Source of the DNA: an uncultured Altererythrobacter sp.
GTDB lineage: Bacteria; Pseudomonadota; Alphaproteobacteria; Sphingomonadales; Sphingomonadaceae
Direction: 5' to 3'
NCBI GenBank assembly: GCA_913056125.1
Contig: CAJXNC010000002.1
Coordinates: 248,001-312,000 of the forward strand
Length of the DNA stretch: 64,000 nucleotides
Shown here: positions 19,108-26,957 of the stretch, one piece after another
How the letters are laid out: every line of letters starts with the position of its first letter
Position numbering within the stretch: the first letter of the stretch is position 1
Notes under the pieces: model-generated
Databases searched by the model: none
What the model was told of the DNA's origin: nothing
What the model saw: only the letters and a program-made list of their open reading frames with translations
Made by a program: the position numbers and the translations under genes

Positions 19108-20252
19108 CAGCCGAAGAACCCGCGGAAGCCGTTTATGATACGCTGCACGAAGCCCGCCTGCGCGACATTCTCCGCCGCTGCAAGCGGGATATCGAGCGGT
19201 GCAAGCCCTTCAATTTCGAGACGTAGGACGGCGACCTCATCGCCTTCGGCAATCGGGGCTTGCAAGGGCCCTTGGTATCGCAGGGAAAGCTGGTGCTCGC
19301 CCTCGAAATCCTTGGGCAAAGTCGCGATAACTGGCTGGGTCGGGCGTAGCGCCACACGCGACGATGAACCGTCTTGTACAAGGGCTGATCCGATTACGGT
19401 TCCTTCCTCTGCCAAGCCGCGAGATACGAAATCCTCAAAGCCCCATTCGAGGAAAGCGCGGGCAGTCCTGTCACGTATTCTCTCTGTGGGCGAGCCAGCC
19501 AAGACGAGCACCAGCCGCCTTCCATTCCGCTCCCCGGATCCGAGCAGGTTGTAACCCGCCTCGCGCGTATAGCCCGTTTTCATACCATCGGCGCCTGCGA
19601 CATGGCCCGTCAGCGGCTCATGATTCTCTTGCGTAATGTTGTTCCAGGTCAGCGTGCGATGGCCGAAATAACGGCGGTAGAGATCGGGATAGCGATCGGT
19701 GATAGCCTCTCCGAGCAAGGCAAGGTCGTGCGCGGTGGTGAAGGTCCGCCCCTCGTCGGGATAGCCATTGGCAGATCCGAAATGCGTATCGCGCATGCCC
19801 AGCTCGGCGGCATTGCGGTTCATCAGCGCGGTCCATTCCTCCAGCGATCCGGTTGCGGCCAGCGCGATGGCAACGCTCGCATCATTGCCCGAGACCGTCG
19901 TAGCGCCGAGCAGCAATTCGCCGAATGTCGGCCGATCCCCGGCCTTGAGAAACATGGTGGAGCCTTCGCCCGACCATTCATCCGCAAGTTCCTGGCTGAC
20001 GACGAACGGCGTCGAAGGCTGGATCGCGCCTTCGTCGATCAGGCGGAAAGCCGTGAACGCTGTCATCACCTTGACCACCGATGCCGGCACGAAGCGGCGG
20101 TTCTCCTCGCGCGAATAGAGCACCTGCCCGCTGGCGAGATCGACCATCACGGCAATAGGGATTTCTTCCGGGACAGGCGCGGGCGCCGCACTTGCACCGC
20201 TGCAGGCCAATGCAGCGGCGACAATCAGGGCGCTATGGGCAAAATGTCTCAA
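19107..20252 (-). CDS. D-alanyl-D-alanine carboxypeptidase (penicillin-binding, DacC-like)
   Basis: 381-residue periplasmic serine peptidase that trims peptidoglycan stem peptides. A signal peptide (SALIVAAALACSGASAAPA) precedes the three penicillin-binding motifs: SVVK, SGN and KTGYTREAG. A C-terminal beta domain follows (VIATLPKDFEGEHQLSL). The only credible start is TTG at 20252 with a GGGAG ribosome site; that site is caught in a hairpin (20259-20278). The gene follows rlpA-like and mltB-like genes, so the unit is rich in cell-wall enzymes. Confidence 0.93.
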   Translation of the reverse strand: MRHFAHSALIVAAALACSGASAAPAPVPEEIPIAVMVDLASGQVLYSREENRRFVPASVVKVMTAFTAFRLIDEGAIQPSTPFVVSQELADEWSGEGSTMFLKAGDRPTFGELLLGATTVSGNDASVAIALAATGSLEEWTALMNRNAAELGMRDTHFGSANGYPDEGRTFTTAHDLALLGEAITDRYPDLYRRYFGHRTLTWNNITQENHEPLTGHVAGADGMKTGYTREAGYNLLGSGERNGRRLVLVLAGSPTERIRDRTARAFLEWGFEDFVSRGLAEEGTVIGSALVQDGSSSRVALRPTQPVIATLPKDFEGEHQLSLRYQGPLQAPIAEGDEVAVLRLEIEGLAPLDIPLAAAENVAQAGFVQRIINGFRGFFG

Positions 20253-20258
20253 ACTCGC

Positions 20259-20278
20259 TCCCGCATCGCGTTGCGGGA
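20259..20278 (-). promoter_or_regulatory. hairpin covering the ribosome site of the carboxypeptidase gene
   Basis: Perfect seven-base stem TCCCGCA (20259-20265) and TGCGGGA (20272-20278) with a six-base loop. In the leftward transcript the second arm contains the GGGAG ribosome site just before the TTG start at 20252. Folding would hide the site. Ribosomes finishing rlpA at 20294 could open it, giving coupled translation (inference). Confidence 0.45.
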
Positions 20279-20293
20279 CGACGCAGCGCGATC

Positions 20294-21328
20294 CTAGCCA
20301 ACCGGATAGATTCGAGCATCGCTATAACCCGCCGCCTGCACGTTGGCGAGCGAGGCCTCGGCTTGTGCACGGGTTGCGAAGGGGCCGGTTCGGACGCGGA
20401 AGTACTGACCTGCCTGGGTAACATTCCCGCCGAGATCGGAAGCAGCTCGTGTGGCACGCTCTTCGGTCGAGAAGGAGGCGGCCTGGACGACGAAATTGCC
20501 GTCTGTGTCCGGAACGATTGCCTGTTCGGCGACCTCTGTGTCTACTTCGACCTGCGCCGGAGTATCGACCTCGGTAAAGGCCTGTTCGAAGCTTTCTTCT
20601 TCCGGCGAGCCAAGCGGCGCCAACGCGGGAACGGCGGTGGCTTCGGTGTCGACTACAGCTACCGCTTCAGCTGCTTCCGCCACTTGCTCTTCGGGCAATG
20701 TCGCCAGCTGTTCTTCCTGTTCCGTAGAAGCATCCACCTGCAGGCTGGCTGAACCGTCTTCTGGCAGTCGTCGGCGCAACACGCTGACCAGTCCCATCGG
20801 CGTGTCCATTCTCAGCGGTGCGAGTTGATCGGCACGCAACATGGCACGCTGCTCTTCGGGCGGATTTACGCGGCGCACGCGCACCGCCTCGCCTGGCGAA
20901 GCTCCGAGCTGCGCCATGGCGGCGGGCGAAAGCGAGACGAGATCGGTCGAGTCCATCGGACCGCGGCTTTCGAGCCGGACAAGGATGGTTCGGCCGGTCT
21001 CCAACGAGGTAACTTCGACATAGCTCGGTACAGGAAGCGTGTGGTGTGCGCCGGTGACGCCCTGCCCCGTTCCTGCCGCGGCAAAGCCAACTTCGTCGTA
21101 ATTCATCACGTCGGCGGGCGTAAATGTAGTGCCTGCCACCGTGTAGGGATCGCCGATGACGACTGGATAGTCGGCCTGCGGACCATTGTCGGGCGGCAGG
21201 GCTGCCATTGCGGTCATGGAACCGCCATCGCCGGAAAACGTCCCGCAGGACGCCAGCGCCGTGGTCGAAATCAGGACAAGCGCAGCTTTCGCAATCCGCC
21301 GCGTCCGTGCGTTATTGGACAATCTCAT
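20294..21328 (-). CDS. RlpA-like lipoprotein with double-psi barrel and SPOR domain
   Basis: 344-residue predicted septal lytic transglycosylase. A lipobox (LASC) follows the N-terminal hydrophobic stretch, so it is probably membrane-anchored. The double-psi barrel includes NYDEVGF and TGAHHTLP, corresponding to the RlpA Asp and His active-site region, then ESRGP in place of the usual DRGP. A long acidic Ala/Glu-rich linker leads to a C-terminal SPOR domain (about 265-344: FVVQAASFSTEERA ... RVRTGPFATRAQAEASL) that binds denuded septal glycans. ATG 21328 overlaps the mltB-like stop by 17 bases. Confidence 0.88.
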   Translation of the reverse strand: MRLSNNARTRRIAKAALVLISTTALASCGTFSGDGGSMTAMAALPPDNGPQADYPVVIGDPYTVAGTTFTPADVMNYDEVGFAAAGTGQGVTGAHHTLPVPSYVEVTSLETGRTILVRLESRGPMDSTDLVSLSPAAMAQLGASPGEAVRVRRVNPPEEQRAMLRADQLAPLRMDTPMGLVSVLRRRLPEDGSASLQVDASTEQEEQLATLPEEQVAEAAEAVAVVDTEATAVPALAPLGSPEEESFEQAFTEVDTPAQVEVDTEVAEQAIVPDTDGNFVVQAASFSTEERATRAASDLGGNVTQAGQYFRVRTGPFATRAQAEASLANVQAAGYSDARIYPVG

Positions 21329-22346
21329 CTGCAAGCAACCCCACACTCATCGCGTAGTAGTTCGAGCAGTTATATTCGAGGATAACCCTATAATTCTCGG
21401 TTAATAGGTAGCCGGGATGTGCCGGACCGTCGGGTTCGAACAGGAAGGCCATCACATCGTCGCCAATGGCACCGCGTGGCTCAACGCCCATTTCACGCCA
21501 TTCGCGTACCGTCATTTCCCTGCTGTGCCGGCCGTAGACGCGGGGGCATTCCTCCGCCTCGACAGGGTTAACGATGGCGTCGCGATCCACGCTGTTGGGC
21601 ACATAGGCGCGCACGCCCCATGGGATACCTGGAACCCAACCGGCATCGCGGAAATAATTGGCAATGGAATGCAAGGTGTCGACGTCGGATTCCCAGATGT
21701 CGCGGTCGCCATCGCCGTCGCCGTCAACGGCGAGACGCAGATAGACGCTGGGCAGGAATTGCGGATTGCCGAAGGCTCCGGCCCAGCTGCCGACGAGTTG
21801 CGAGCGCGGCACGCCGCTATCGGCGATCTTCAGCACGTCGATCAGTTCGCGTTCGAACAGTTCGCGGCGACGGCCTTCCCACGCCAGCGTTGCCAGCGAA
21901 CGTGGCAGGTCGAAACTGCCCTTGACCGCTCCATAGGCTGTCTCGTGGCCCCAGATCGCGACGAGGATCTGTTCAGGCACGCCGTAGGTTTCCTCGATCT
22001 CGCGAGCGAGCGATCCGACGCGCTGCATGGTCCGGCGTCCGCCATTGATGCGCGCCTGTGTGTTGTGGCGGCTTATATAGGAATTGAGCCAGGCAAAGCC
22101 TGTGGCGGGATTGACGTTGCCGCCTGAGGAAACATTGCCGCGATCGAGTTCGATCACCCGGTCATTGGGTGTCATCCCGGCGAAGATCGAATTGATCGTC
22201 CCTTCGGTGACGCCTTCTTCGCGCGCCTTGATGGCCACGTCCTGAAGATAGGTGCTGAAGTTCTGTTCCTGCGCGCATGCGGCAGAGGAAAGCAGCGAGG
22301 CCGCGGCCAGGGCCGGGATAGATCGAAAGAAAAGACGCAAGACCAT
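21312..22346 (-). CDS. lytic murein transglycosylase, MltB-like
   Basis: 344-residue periplasmic enzyme cleaving peptidoglycan glycan strands to anhydromuropeptides. A signal peptide (LFFRSIPALAAASLLSSAACA) is followed by the SLT2/MltB domain, with the catalytic glutamate in WGHETAYGAVKG and the conserved SWAGAFGNPQFLPSVY. ATG 22346 places the signal peptide at the N-terminus; upstream in-frame codons add a non-signal extension. First gene of the long leftward unit. Confidence 0.92.
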   Translation of the reverse strand: MVLRLFFRSIPALAAASLLSSAACAQEQNFSTYLQDVAIKAREEGVTEGTINSIFAGMTPNDRVIELDRGNVSSGGNVNPATGFAWLNSYISRHNTQARINGGRRTMQRVGSLAREIEETYGVPEQILVAIWGHETAYGAVKGSFDLPRSLATLAWEGRRRELFERELIDVLKIADSGVPRSQLVGSWAGAFGNPQFLPSVYLRLAVDGDGDGDRDIWESDVDTLHSIANYFRDAGWVPGIPWGVRAYVPNSVDRDAIVNPVEAEECPRVYGRHSREMTVREWREMGVEPRGAIGDDVMAFLFEPDGPAHPGYLLTENYRVILEYNCSNYYAMSVGLLADEIVQ

Positions 22347-22443
22347 GCTCCATCTTCTGCCACTGATGGAAGCGGCGGGGAATCCCCCGCCGTTCCGCTT
22401 GCGACAAACTGCCTCGATTGTGAGCCGCATGGCGGCCCCGCGA

Positions 22444-23289
22444 TCAATCTTCGAGTATCGGGTACTCGCTCCAATCTACCGGCGGGAAGCCGCAATTCGG
22501 GTCCGGGTCACAATCCGTGATGGTGTGGATGTAGCGCAGCGTACCATTCTCCATCCTGAACGTATGGCTGTCCGGCCTCTCGTTTTCACCCATCTTCAGG
22601 ATCACGTTGACGGCGCCGTGGACCGGATCGACGACATATTTGCGCCTGGCCATCTCCACACCTTCGGGAACTCCGACATTGCAGCTGTCAGTCGGCTCGC
22701 CTCGTCCGGTGTAGATACCACCCTCGAGGCGCGCACAAGGCGAACCCCAGGGTACTTCCACGGTGGGATCGCTGAACAGGTCGAGATAGGCGTCGGCGGC
22801 GGCAATCAGCTGGTCGCGCGTCGGGCGTTCGTCCGCCGGGATAATGCCCCAATCTTCGCGGCTTGCATAATGCAGTGTCCGCTCGGGGGCGAAGAGCCAG
22901 TCACCCTCCTCCGAAACGATGTTCTCGAATGGTCCGGTCAGGAACAGGCCGGTGCCCATTTGCGTCCCCATGACCATTGGATTTTCGTCATCGACGATGA
23001 TGATCTCGACATAGACCTTGCAGGCGACGTCATCGATCAGAGACATGCTCCAGGCGATTTCGCGCGGCTCCTCGAGGAATTCCGAGAGTGAAGCGCGACG
23101 ATAGTTTTTCGAATAATCGACCCATTCGCGCAGTTCCAGCGCGTTCATGTCGCCGGTTCCAACCGCAGCGACCCAGCTATCGGCAATCTCCTGCATGGTC
23201 TCTCGGTTGCACTGCCCTTGCGCCGCCGCAGGCGATGCCAAGGCAAGTCCGGTGCCTGTGGCCAGGATGGCAAACAGCTTACGCTTCAT
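22444..23289 (-). CDS. secreted protein of unknown function, paralog B
   Basis: 281 residues with signal peptide MKRKLFAILATGTGLALASP, cleaved after AAA. The mature protein begins QGQC and shares with its neighbour the segments SWVAA, CKVYVE, DWG, SPCARLEGG, SHTFRMENGTLRYIH and CGFP. Several conserved cysteines suggest disulfides. The C-terminal SHTF-LRYxH pattern resembles a family I recall as DUF8021, but this is unverified. No catalytic motif recognised. Its leader is nearly identical to that of the upstream paralog. Confidence 0.75.
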   Translation of the reverse strand: MKRKLFAILATGTGLALASPAAAQGQCNRETMQEIADSWVAAVGTGDMNALELREWVDYSKNYRRASLSEFLEEPREIAWSMSLIDDVACKVYVEIIIVDDENPMVMGTQMGTGLFLTGPFENIVSEEGDWLFAPERTLHYASREDWGIIPADERPTRDQLIAAADAYLDLFSDPTVEVPWGSPCARLEGGIYTGRGEPTDSCNVGVPEGVEMARRKYVVDPVHGAVNVILKMGENERPDSHTFRMENGTLRYIHTITDCDPDPNCGFPPVDWSEYPILED

Positions 23290-23313
23290 ATGTCCCTCTC
23301 GATCCTCTCAAAT
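23290..23313 (-). promoter_or_regulatory. conserved leader copy B
   Basis: Read leftward, ATTTGAGAGGATCGAGAGG lies directly before the ATG and contains the ribosome site GAGAGG twice. The same sequence precedes the paralogous gene at 24194-24216. Strong conservation in non-coding DNA suggests retained translational or mRNA-level control, or recent duplication. Confidence 0.5.
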
Positions 23314-23362
23314 CCCTGCGTGCGATCGTAACGCGCATCCGCAGGTCTGTCATCAAGCACAA

Positions 23363-24193
23363 TCAATTGCCGACGACATCAGCCTCGCCGAAGGCCGGGA
23401 AACCGCAACGTTCCAGTCCCTTGCAGTGGGTTGCCGCGTGGACGTAGCGCAGAGCTCCGTTCTCGAGCCTGAAAGTGTGGCTGTCGGGCAGCTGGTCGGG
23501 GCCGAACTTGGAGAGCACGCTGACCGCCTGGCGATCGACGTCCACGACATATTGCCGTTGTACGATCTCGATCGCGCCCGGCTCATTGGGCATGCCGAGG
23601 CTGCATTGCGGTGCAAATGCACCGCCTTCCACACGGGTACACGGATCGCCGAAAGGAACATCGACGGCAGGATCATTGAACCGGTCGAGATAGGCATTCG
23701 CGGCAGCCAGCAATTCTTCGCGGCCGACACGCTCGCCTTCGGGAACCACGCCCCAATCCTGGTCTTCGACATAACCGGTGAAGGCATCGGCATCGAACAG
23801 CCAGTCTTCAGGGCCGGTGACGATGTTCTGGAAACCGCCGACGCCGAAGAAGCCCGCCCCGAACTGGGTAGCGATGACCTGCTTGCCGATTTCGCTATCG
23901 ACAACGGCTTCGACGAAGACCTGGCAACTCTGCAAGTCCATCAGTTCGAGCTTGTAATCGATGGTACGTGGGTAATCGAGGAATCCGCCAAGCGAAGTCA
24001 GCTCGAAATTTTCTTCATAGCTAACCCATTCGCCCAGTTGCATGGTCATCATCGTGCCCTGCTCCAGCGCCGCGACCCAGCTATCGATGATCTCCTGCAG
24101 CGAATCTCTGGTGCATTGGCCCTGCGCGGCGGCGGGGCTGGAAATGGCAAGACCTGCGGTGGCGGCAGCAATGGCAATAAGCTTGCGCTTCAT
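23363..24193 (-). CDS. secreted protein of unknown function, paralog A
   Basis: 276 residues, signal peptide MKRKLIAIAAATAGLAISSP then AAAQGQC. It parallels the adjacent gene along its whole length (DSWVAALEQG, CQVFVEAVV, DWGVVPEGER, DPCTRVEGG, VDRQAVSVLSKF, SHTFRLENGALRYVH, CGFPAFGE), so the pair is a tandem duplication. Start at ATG 24193 follows the conserved GAGAGGA leader. Function unknown; an NTF2-like ligand-binding fold is possible but only a guess. Confidence 0.75.
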   Translation of the reverse strand: MKRKLIAIAAATAGLAISSPAAAQGQCTRDSLQEIIDSWVAALEQGTMMTMQLGEWVSYEENFELTSLGGFLDYPRTIDYKLELMDLQSCQVFVEAVVDSEIGKQVIATQFGAGFFGVGGFQNIVTGPEDWLFDADAFTGYVEDQDWGVVPEGERVGREELLAAANAYLDRFNDPAVDVPFGDPCTRVEGGAFAPQCSLGMPNEPGAIEIVQRQYVVDVDRQAVSVLSKFGPDQLPDSHTFRLENGALRYVHAATHCKGLERCGFPAFGEADVVGN

Positions 24194-24216
24194 TTGTCCT
24201 CTCGATCCTCTCAAAT
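24194..24216 (-). promoter_or_regulatory. conserved leader copy A
   Basis: Leftward sequence ATTTGAGAGGATCGAGAGG immediately before ATG 24193, identical over 19 bases to the leader at 23290-23313. Just upstream (24218-24237) a seven-base perfect stem CCGCAGA/TCTGCGG with a six-base loop would form in the 5' leader of this copy. Confidence 0.5.
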
Positions 24217-24353
24217 GCCGCAGACATCTTTCTGCGGTCGAAAATGTCATTGAGGCAATTTCTAACGCGCCAATTTTCGCCTGTCACGCCCCGCGATCGG
24301 CATAGAATGGTGACAAGGAAGCTGTTTGCCGCTAGCCCCGCGACCGCTCGCGC

Positions 24354-24443
24354 GGACAGGTGGCAGAGCGGTTGAATGCACTGGTCTTGAAAACCAGCGA
24401 GGGTGCAAGCCCTCCGTGGGTTCGAATCCCACCCTGTCCGCCA
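24354..24443 (+). tRNA. tRNA-Ser(UGA), CCA encoded
   Basis: Full cloverleaf: acceptor GGACAGG (24354-24360) pairs with CCTGTCC (24433-24439), anticodon stem CTGGT/ACCAG around loop CTTGAAA giving anticodon UGA, a long variable arm (GAGGGTGCAAGCCCTC) typical of class II serine tRNAs, T-arm GTGGG-TTCGAAT-CCCAC, discriminator G and encoded CCA. A possible promoter is CTGTCA (24281) with TAGAAT (24303), 16 bases apart. Reads UCA and, by wobble, other UCN codons. Confidence 0.97.
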
Positions 24444-24557
24444 GCAAGCCTGCCCGAAGGGCGGGTTAGGTGGCGAGCCGGGGTGTAGGAAAGACCCCAT
24501 GGTTCGGAGTCTGAGCGAAGCGGAGACGGCCGCAGGCCAATCCCACCCTGTCCGCCA
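24425..24557 (+). repeat. direct repeat of tRNA-Ser 3' end with tRNA-like tail
   Basis: The 19-base 3' end AATCCCACCCTGTCCGCCA of the tRNA (24425-24443) is repeated exactly at 24539-24557. Between them, GGGCGGG (24459-24465) can pair with the second CCTGTCC through seven pairs including two G-U. GGGGT/ACCCC (24480-24498), GTCT/AGAC (24509-24527) and GGCC/GGCC (24528-24538) form further hairpins. It looks like a degenerate tRNA-Ser copy or an attachment-site duplication. No integrase lies next to it. Confidence 0.6.
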
Positions 24558-24567
24558 ACTTCCTTCG

Positions 24568-25977
24568 TCAGATATGCAGCGCTCGTCCGTATGCCGCGAG
24601 AACGCTTTCATGCATGCTTTCCGAGATGGTCGGATGCGGGAATACCGTCTGCATCAGTTCGGCCTCGGTCGTTTCGAGCGTCTTGCCCACGACATAGCCC
24701 TGGATCATCTCGGTCACTTCGGCACCGACCATATGCGCACCGAGCAATTCGCCGGTCTTGGAATCGAACACCGTCTTCACGAAGCCGTCGGCCTCGCCCA
24801 GCGCGATGGCCTTGCCGTTGCCGATGAAGGGGAACATGCCGACATTGACCTTGTAGCCCGCTTCCTTGGCCTTGGCTTCGGTCATGCCGACCGAAGCGAT
24901 CTGCGGATGGCAGTAGGTACAGCCGGGAATGTTGTTGCGATCCAGCCCGTGCGGGTGGACATCCTTGTTGCCAAGTTCCTGCGCGATGGCTTCGGCGGCA
25001 GTGACTCCCTCATGGCTGGCCTTATGCGCCAGCCACGGTCCGGGCGTGCAATCGCCGATGGCCCACAATCCCTTGGTCTTGGTCCTGCCATAGGGATCGA
25101 TCTGGATGAAACCGCGATCCATATCGACCAGTTTTTCGACACCGATATTCTCGGTGTTCGGGACGATGCCGATGGCAGTTATGCAATGGCTGAACTCGGT
25201 CGTCTCGACCTTGCCGTCCTTGTTCTTGATCTTCGCCGTCACGCCCTTGTCGGAAACCTTGAGCTCTTCGACGCCGGCACCTGCCTTGATGGTGATGCCC
25301 TGCTTGGTGAGTTGCTTTTCGAGGAAGGCGGACACATCCTTGTCCTCGACCGGGACGATGCGGTCGAGCATTTCGACTACCGTTACGTCCACGCCCATAT
25401 CGTTATAGAAGCTGGCGAACTCGATGCCGATCGCGCCCGAGCCGATGACCAGCAGCTTGCTCGGCATTTCCTTGGGCGTCATCGCATGGCGATAGGTCCA
25501 CACACGCTTGCCGTCAGCGGGGGCGAAAGGCAGGTCGCGTGCACGGGCGCCAGTGGCGACGATCACATGCTTTGCGGAGAGCTTCTCCTCGCCCTTCTCA
25601 CCCTTCACCGTCAGTGAAGTCGGGCCGGTCATGGTCCCCTCCCCCATATGAACGGTGATCTTGTTCTTCTTCATCAGGTGCGTGACGCCCTGGTTGAGCT
25701 GCTTGGCGACGCCGCGGCTGCGCTTCACCACGGCTTCGAGATCGGCCTCGATTTCCTTGGCCTTGAGCCCGTAATCCCCGGCGTGCTGCATGTAATGGAA
25801 GATCTCCGCCGAGCGCAGCAGCGCCTTGGTCGGGATACAGCCCCAGTTGAGACAGATACCGCCGAGCAGTTCACGTTCCACAATCGCCGTCTTGAGCCCG
25901 AGCTGGGCGCAGCGGATCGCGGCGACATATCCGCCGGGGCCCGAACCTAGAACGATGACGTCGTATTGAGTGCTCAT
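24568..25977 (-). CDS. lpdA: dihydrolipoyl dehydrogenase (E3)
   Basis: FAD enzyme of 469 residues that reoxidises the lipoyl groups of 2-oxoacid dehydrogenases. FAD-binding GSGPGGYVAAIRCAQLG, redox disulfide GGICLNWGCIPTKAL, NAD-binding GSGAIGIEFASF, and the dimer-interface His-Glu region HPTISESMHESVL near the C-terminus are all present. ATG 25977 gives the standard start. Located downstream of pdhC with two small genes between, so probably the PDH E3. Confidence 0.96.
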   Translation of the reverse strand: MSTQYDVIVLGSGPGGYVAAIRCAQLGLKTAIVERELLGGICLNWGCIPTKALLRSAEIFHYMQHAGDYGLKAKEIEADLEAVVKRSRGVAKQLNQGVTHLMKKNKITVHMGEGTMTGPTSLTVKGEKGEEKLSAKHVIVATGARARDLPFAPADGKRVWTYRHAMTPKEMPSKLLVIGSGAIGIEFASFYNDMGVDVTVVEMLDRIVPVEDKDVSAFLEKQLTKQGITIKAGAGVEELKVSDKGVTAKIKNKDGKVETTEFSHCITAIGIVPNTENIGVEKLVDMDRGFIQIDPYGRTKTKGLWAIGDCTPGPWLAHKASHEGVTAAEAIAQELGNKDVHPHGLDRNNIPGCTYCHPQIASVGMTEAKAKEAGYKVNVGMFPFIGNGKAIALGEADGFVKTVFDSKTGELLGAHMVGAEVTEMIQGYVVGKTLETTEAELMQTVFPHPTISESMHESVLAAYGRALHI

Positions 25978-25978
25978 T

Positions 25979-26407
25979 TCATGCTCCGTCTGCTCCCGCA
26001 TCCTTGTCGGATGCGGGTCGGGGTGATGTGTCTTCGAGGGCGGCCACGATCCTCGTCGTCACCTCCTCGGTATTGGTCAGGATTTCCTTGATCCACAGGC
26101 GCAGGATACGAAAGCCCCGCTTCTTCAGGTCAGCATCGCGCTGTTGCCCTTCCGGGCCGGAATGCTGCTCTCCGGCAAACTCTATGACCAGCCCGGCCGA
26201 GGGGCAGGCAAATTGCGCGACCTGCCGACCGACGGGTAACTGGCGCGAGAACTTCCAAGCCCGGAGCTTCTTGCTGCGCAGGATCGCCCACAGCTTGCGC
26301 TCTGCCAGCGGGGCGTGGCGCTGCATTCCTGCAGCCAGCGTTTGAAGGTTGCGATCTGCAATCCCCTTTGCACGGCGGCCCGGGTTCATGGCGCGCACTG
26401 CCGTCAT
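25979..26407 (-). CDS. DUF559 endonuclease-like protein
   Basis: 142-residue protein of the DUF559 family (restriction-endonuclease-like fold related to very-short-patch repair nucleases). Conserved features: MQRHAPLAERKLWAILRSKKL, FSRQLPVGRQVAQFACPSAGLVIEFAGEQHS and RDADLKKRGFRILRLWIKEIL. The usual acidic VDF/E position is occupied in QVAQFACPSA, so one metal-binding residue may be degenerate. Its ATG overlaps the thioesterase stop; lpdA starts one base after its stop. Cellular role unknown. Confidence 0.82.
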   Translation of the reverse strand: MTAVRAMNPGRRAKGIADRNLQTLAAGMQRHAPLAERKLWAILRSKKLRAWKFSRQLPVGRQVAQFACPSAGLVIEFAGEQHSGPEGQQRDADLKKRGFRILRLWIKEILTNTEEVTTRIVAALEDTSPRPASDKDAGADGA

Positions 26408-26790
26408 CCCCCCACCGGCCTTGGCCGTCCGTCCTCGTCAATGGCGACGAAGGTGAACTTCGCTTCGGTCACCTTTACGGCTTCTTCCGAATGGCGCTCC
26501 CGCCGCCAGGCTTCGACGGCGATGACCATGCTGGTTCGGCCGACCTTTTCGACATCGGTATAGACGGAGACTTCCTGCCCCACCTTTACCGGCTGGTGAA
26601 ACTGCATCCCGTCCATCGCCACGGTGACTGCCCTGCCCTTGGACAGGCGCGCTGCGGTAAGCCCGGCTGCGCTGTCCATGATACTCATCAGCCAACCGCC
26701 GAAGATATCGCCATAGGCATTGGTGTCGCGCGGCATGGCAGTGACGCGGATGGCCGGATCGCGGCCCGCATAGATTTCGGCTTCGGTCAT
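26404..26790 (-). CDS. acyl-CoA thioesterase, hotdog fold (YciA-like)
   Basis: 128-residue single hotdog domain with the conserved active-site region DTNAYGDIFGGWLMSIMDSAAG (Asp/Asn region and helix) and VTVAMDGMQFHQPVKVG. Hydrolyses acyl-CoA esters, substrate not predictable. ATG 26790 is preferred over a GTG three codons earlier. Between pdhC and the DUF559 gene, so it may be co-transcribed with pyruvate dehydrogenase genes. The 167 bases between it and pdhC show no clear feature. Confidence 0.9.
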   Translation of the reverse strand: MTEAEIYAGRDPAIRVTAMPRDTNAYGDIFGGWLMSIMDSAAGLTAARLSKGRAVTVAMDGMQFHQPVKVGQEVSVYTDVEKVGRTSMVIAVEAWRRERHSEEAVKVTEAKFTFVAIDEDGRPRPVGG

Positions 26791-26957
26791 GCCGCCCACC
26801 CCGAAGCGGCTAACCCCTCACACCTGACACACTGTCCTGCTGCAAGAAAGCCGGCGACCGGATATCCCGCATTTAGAGGAGGATAGGAGAAATTCCTGAC
26901 CATCGGCCCGGTCTTGTCCAGAACGGCGAATGTAGGAAAGGGCATAAGCAGCCGACC

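Noticed and set aside
24354-24557. tRNA-Ser flanked by a complete integrated element
   Set aside because: The repeat is only 114 bases from the tRNA end and there is no integrase or cargo between the copies.
24568-25617. Long open frames antisense to lpdA
   Set aside because: They run against a strongly recognised gene and have no family features; GC-rich codon use produces such frames on the other strand.
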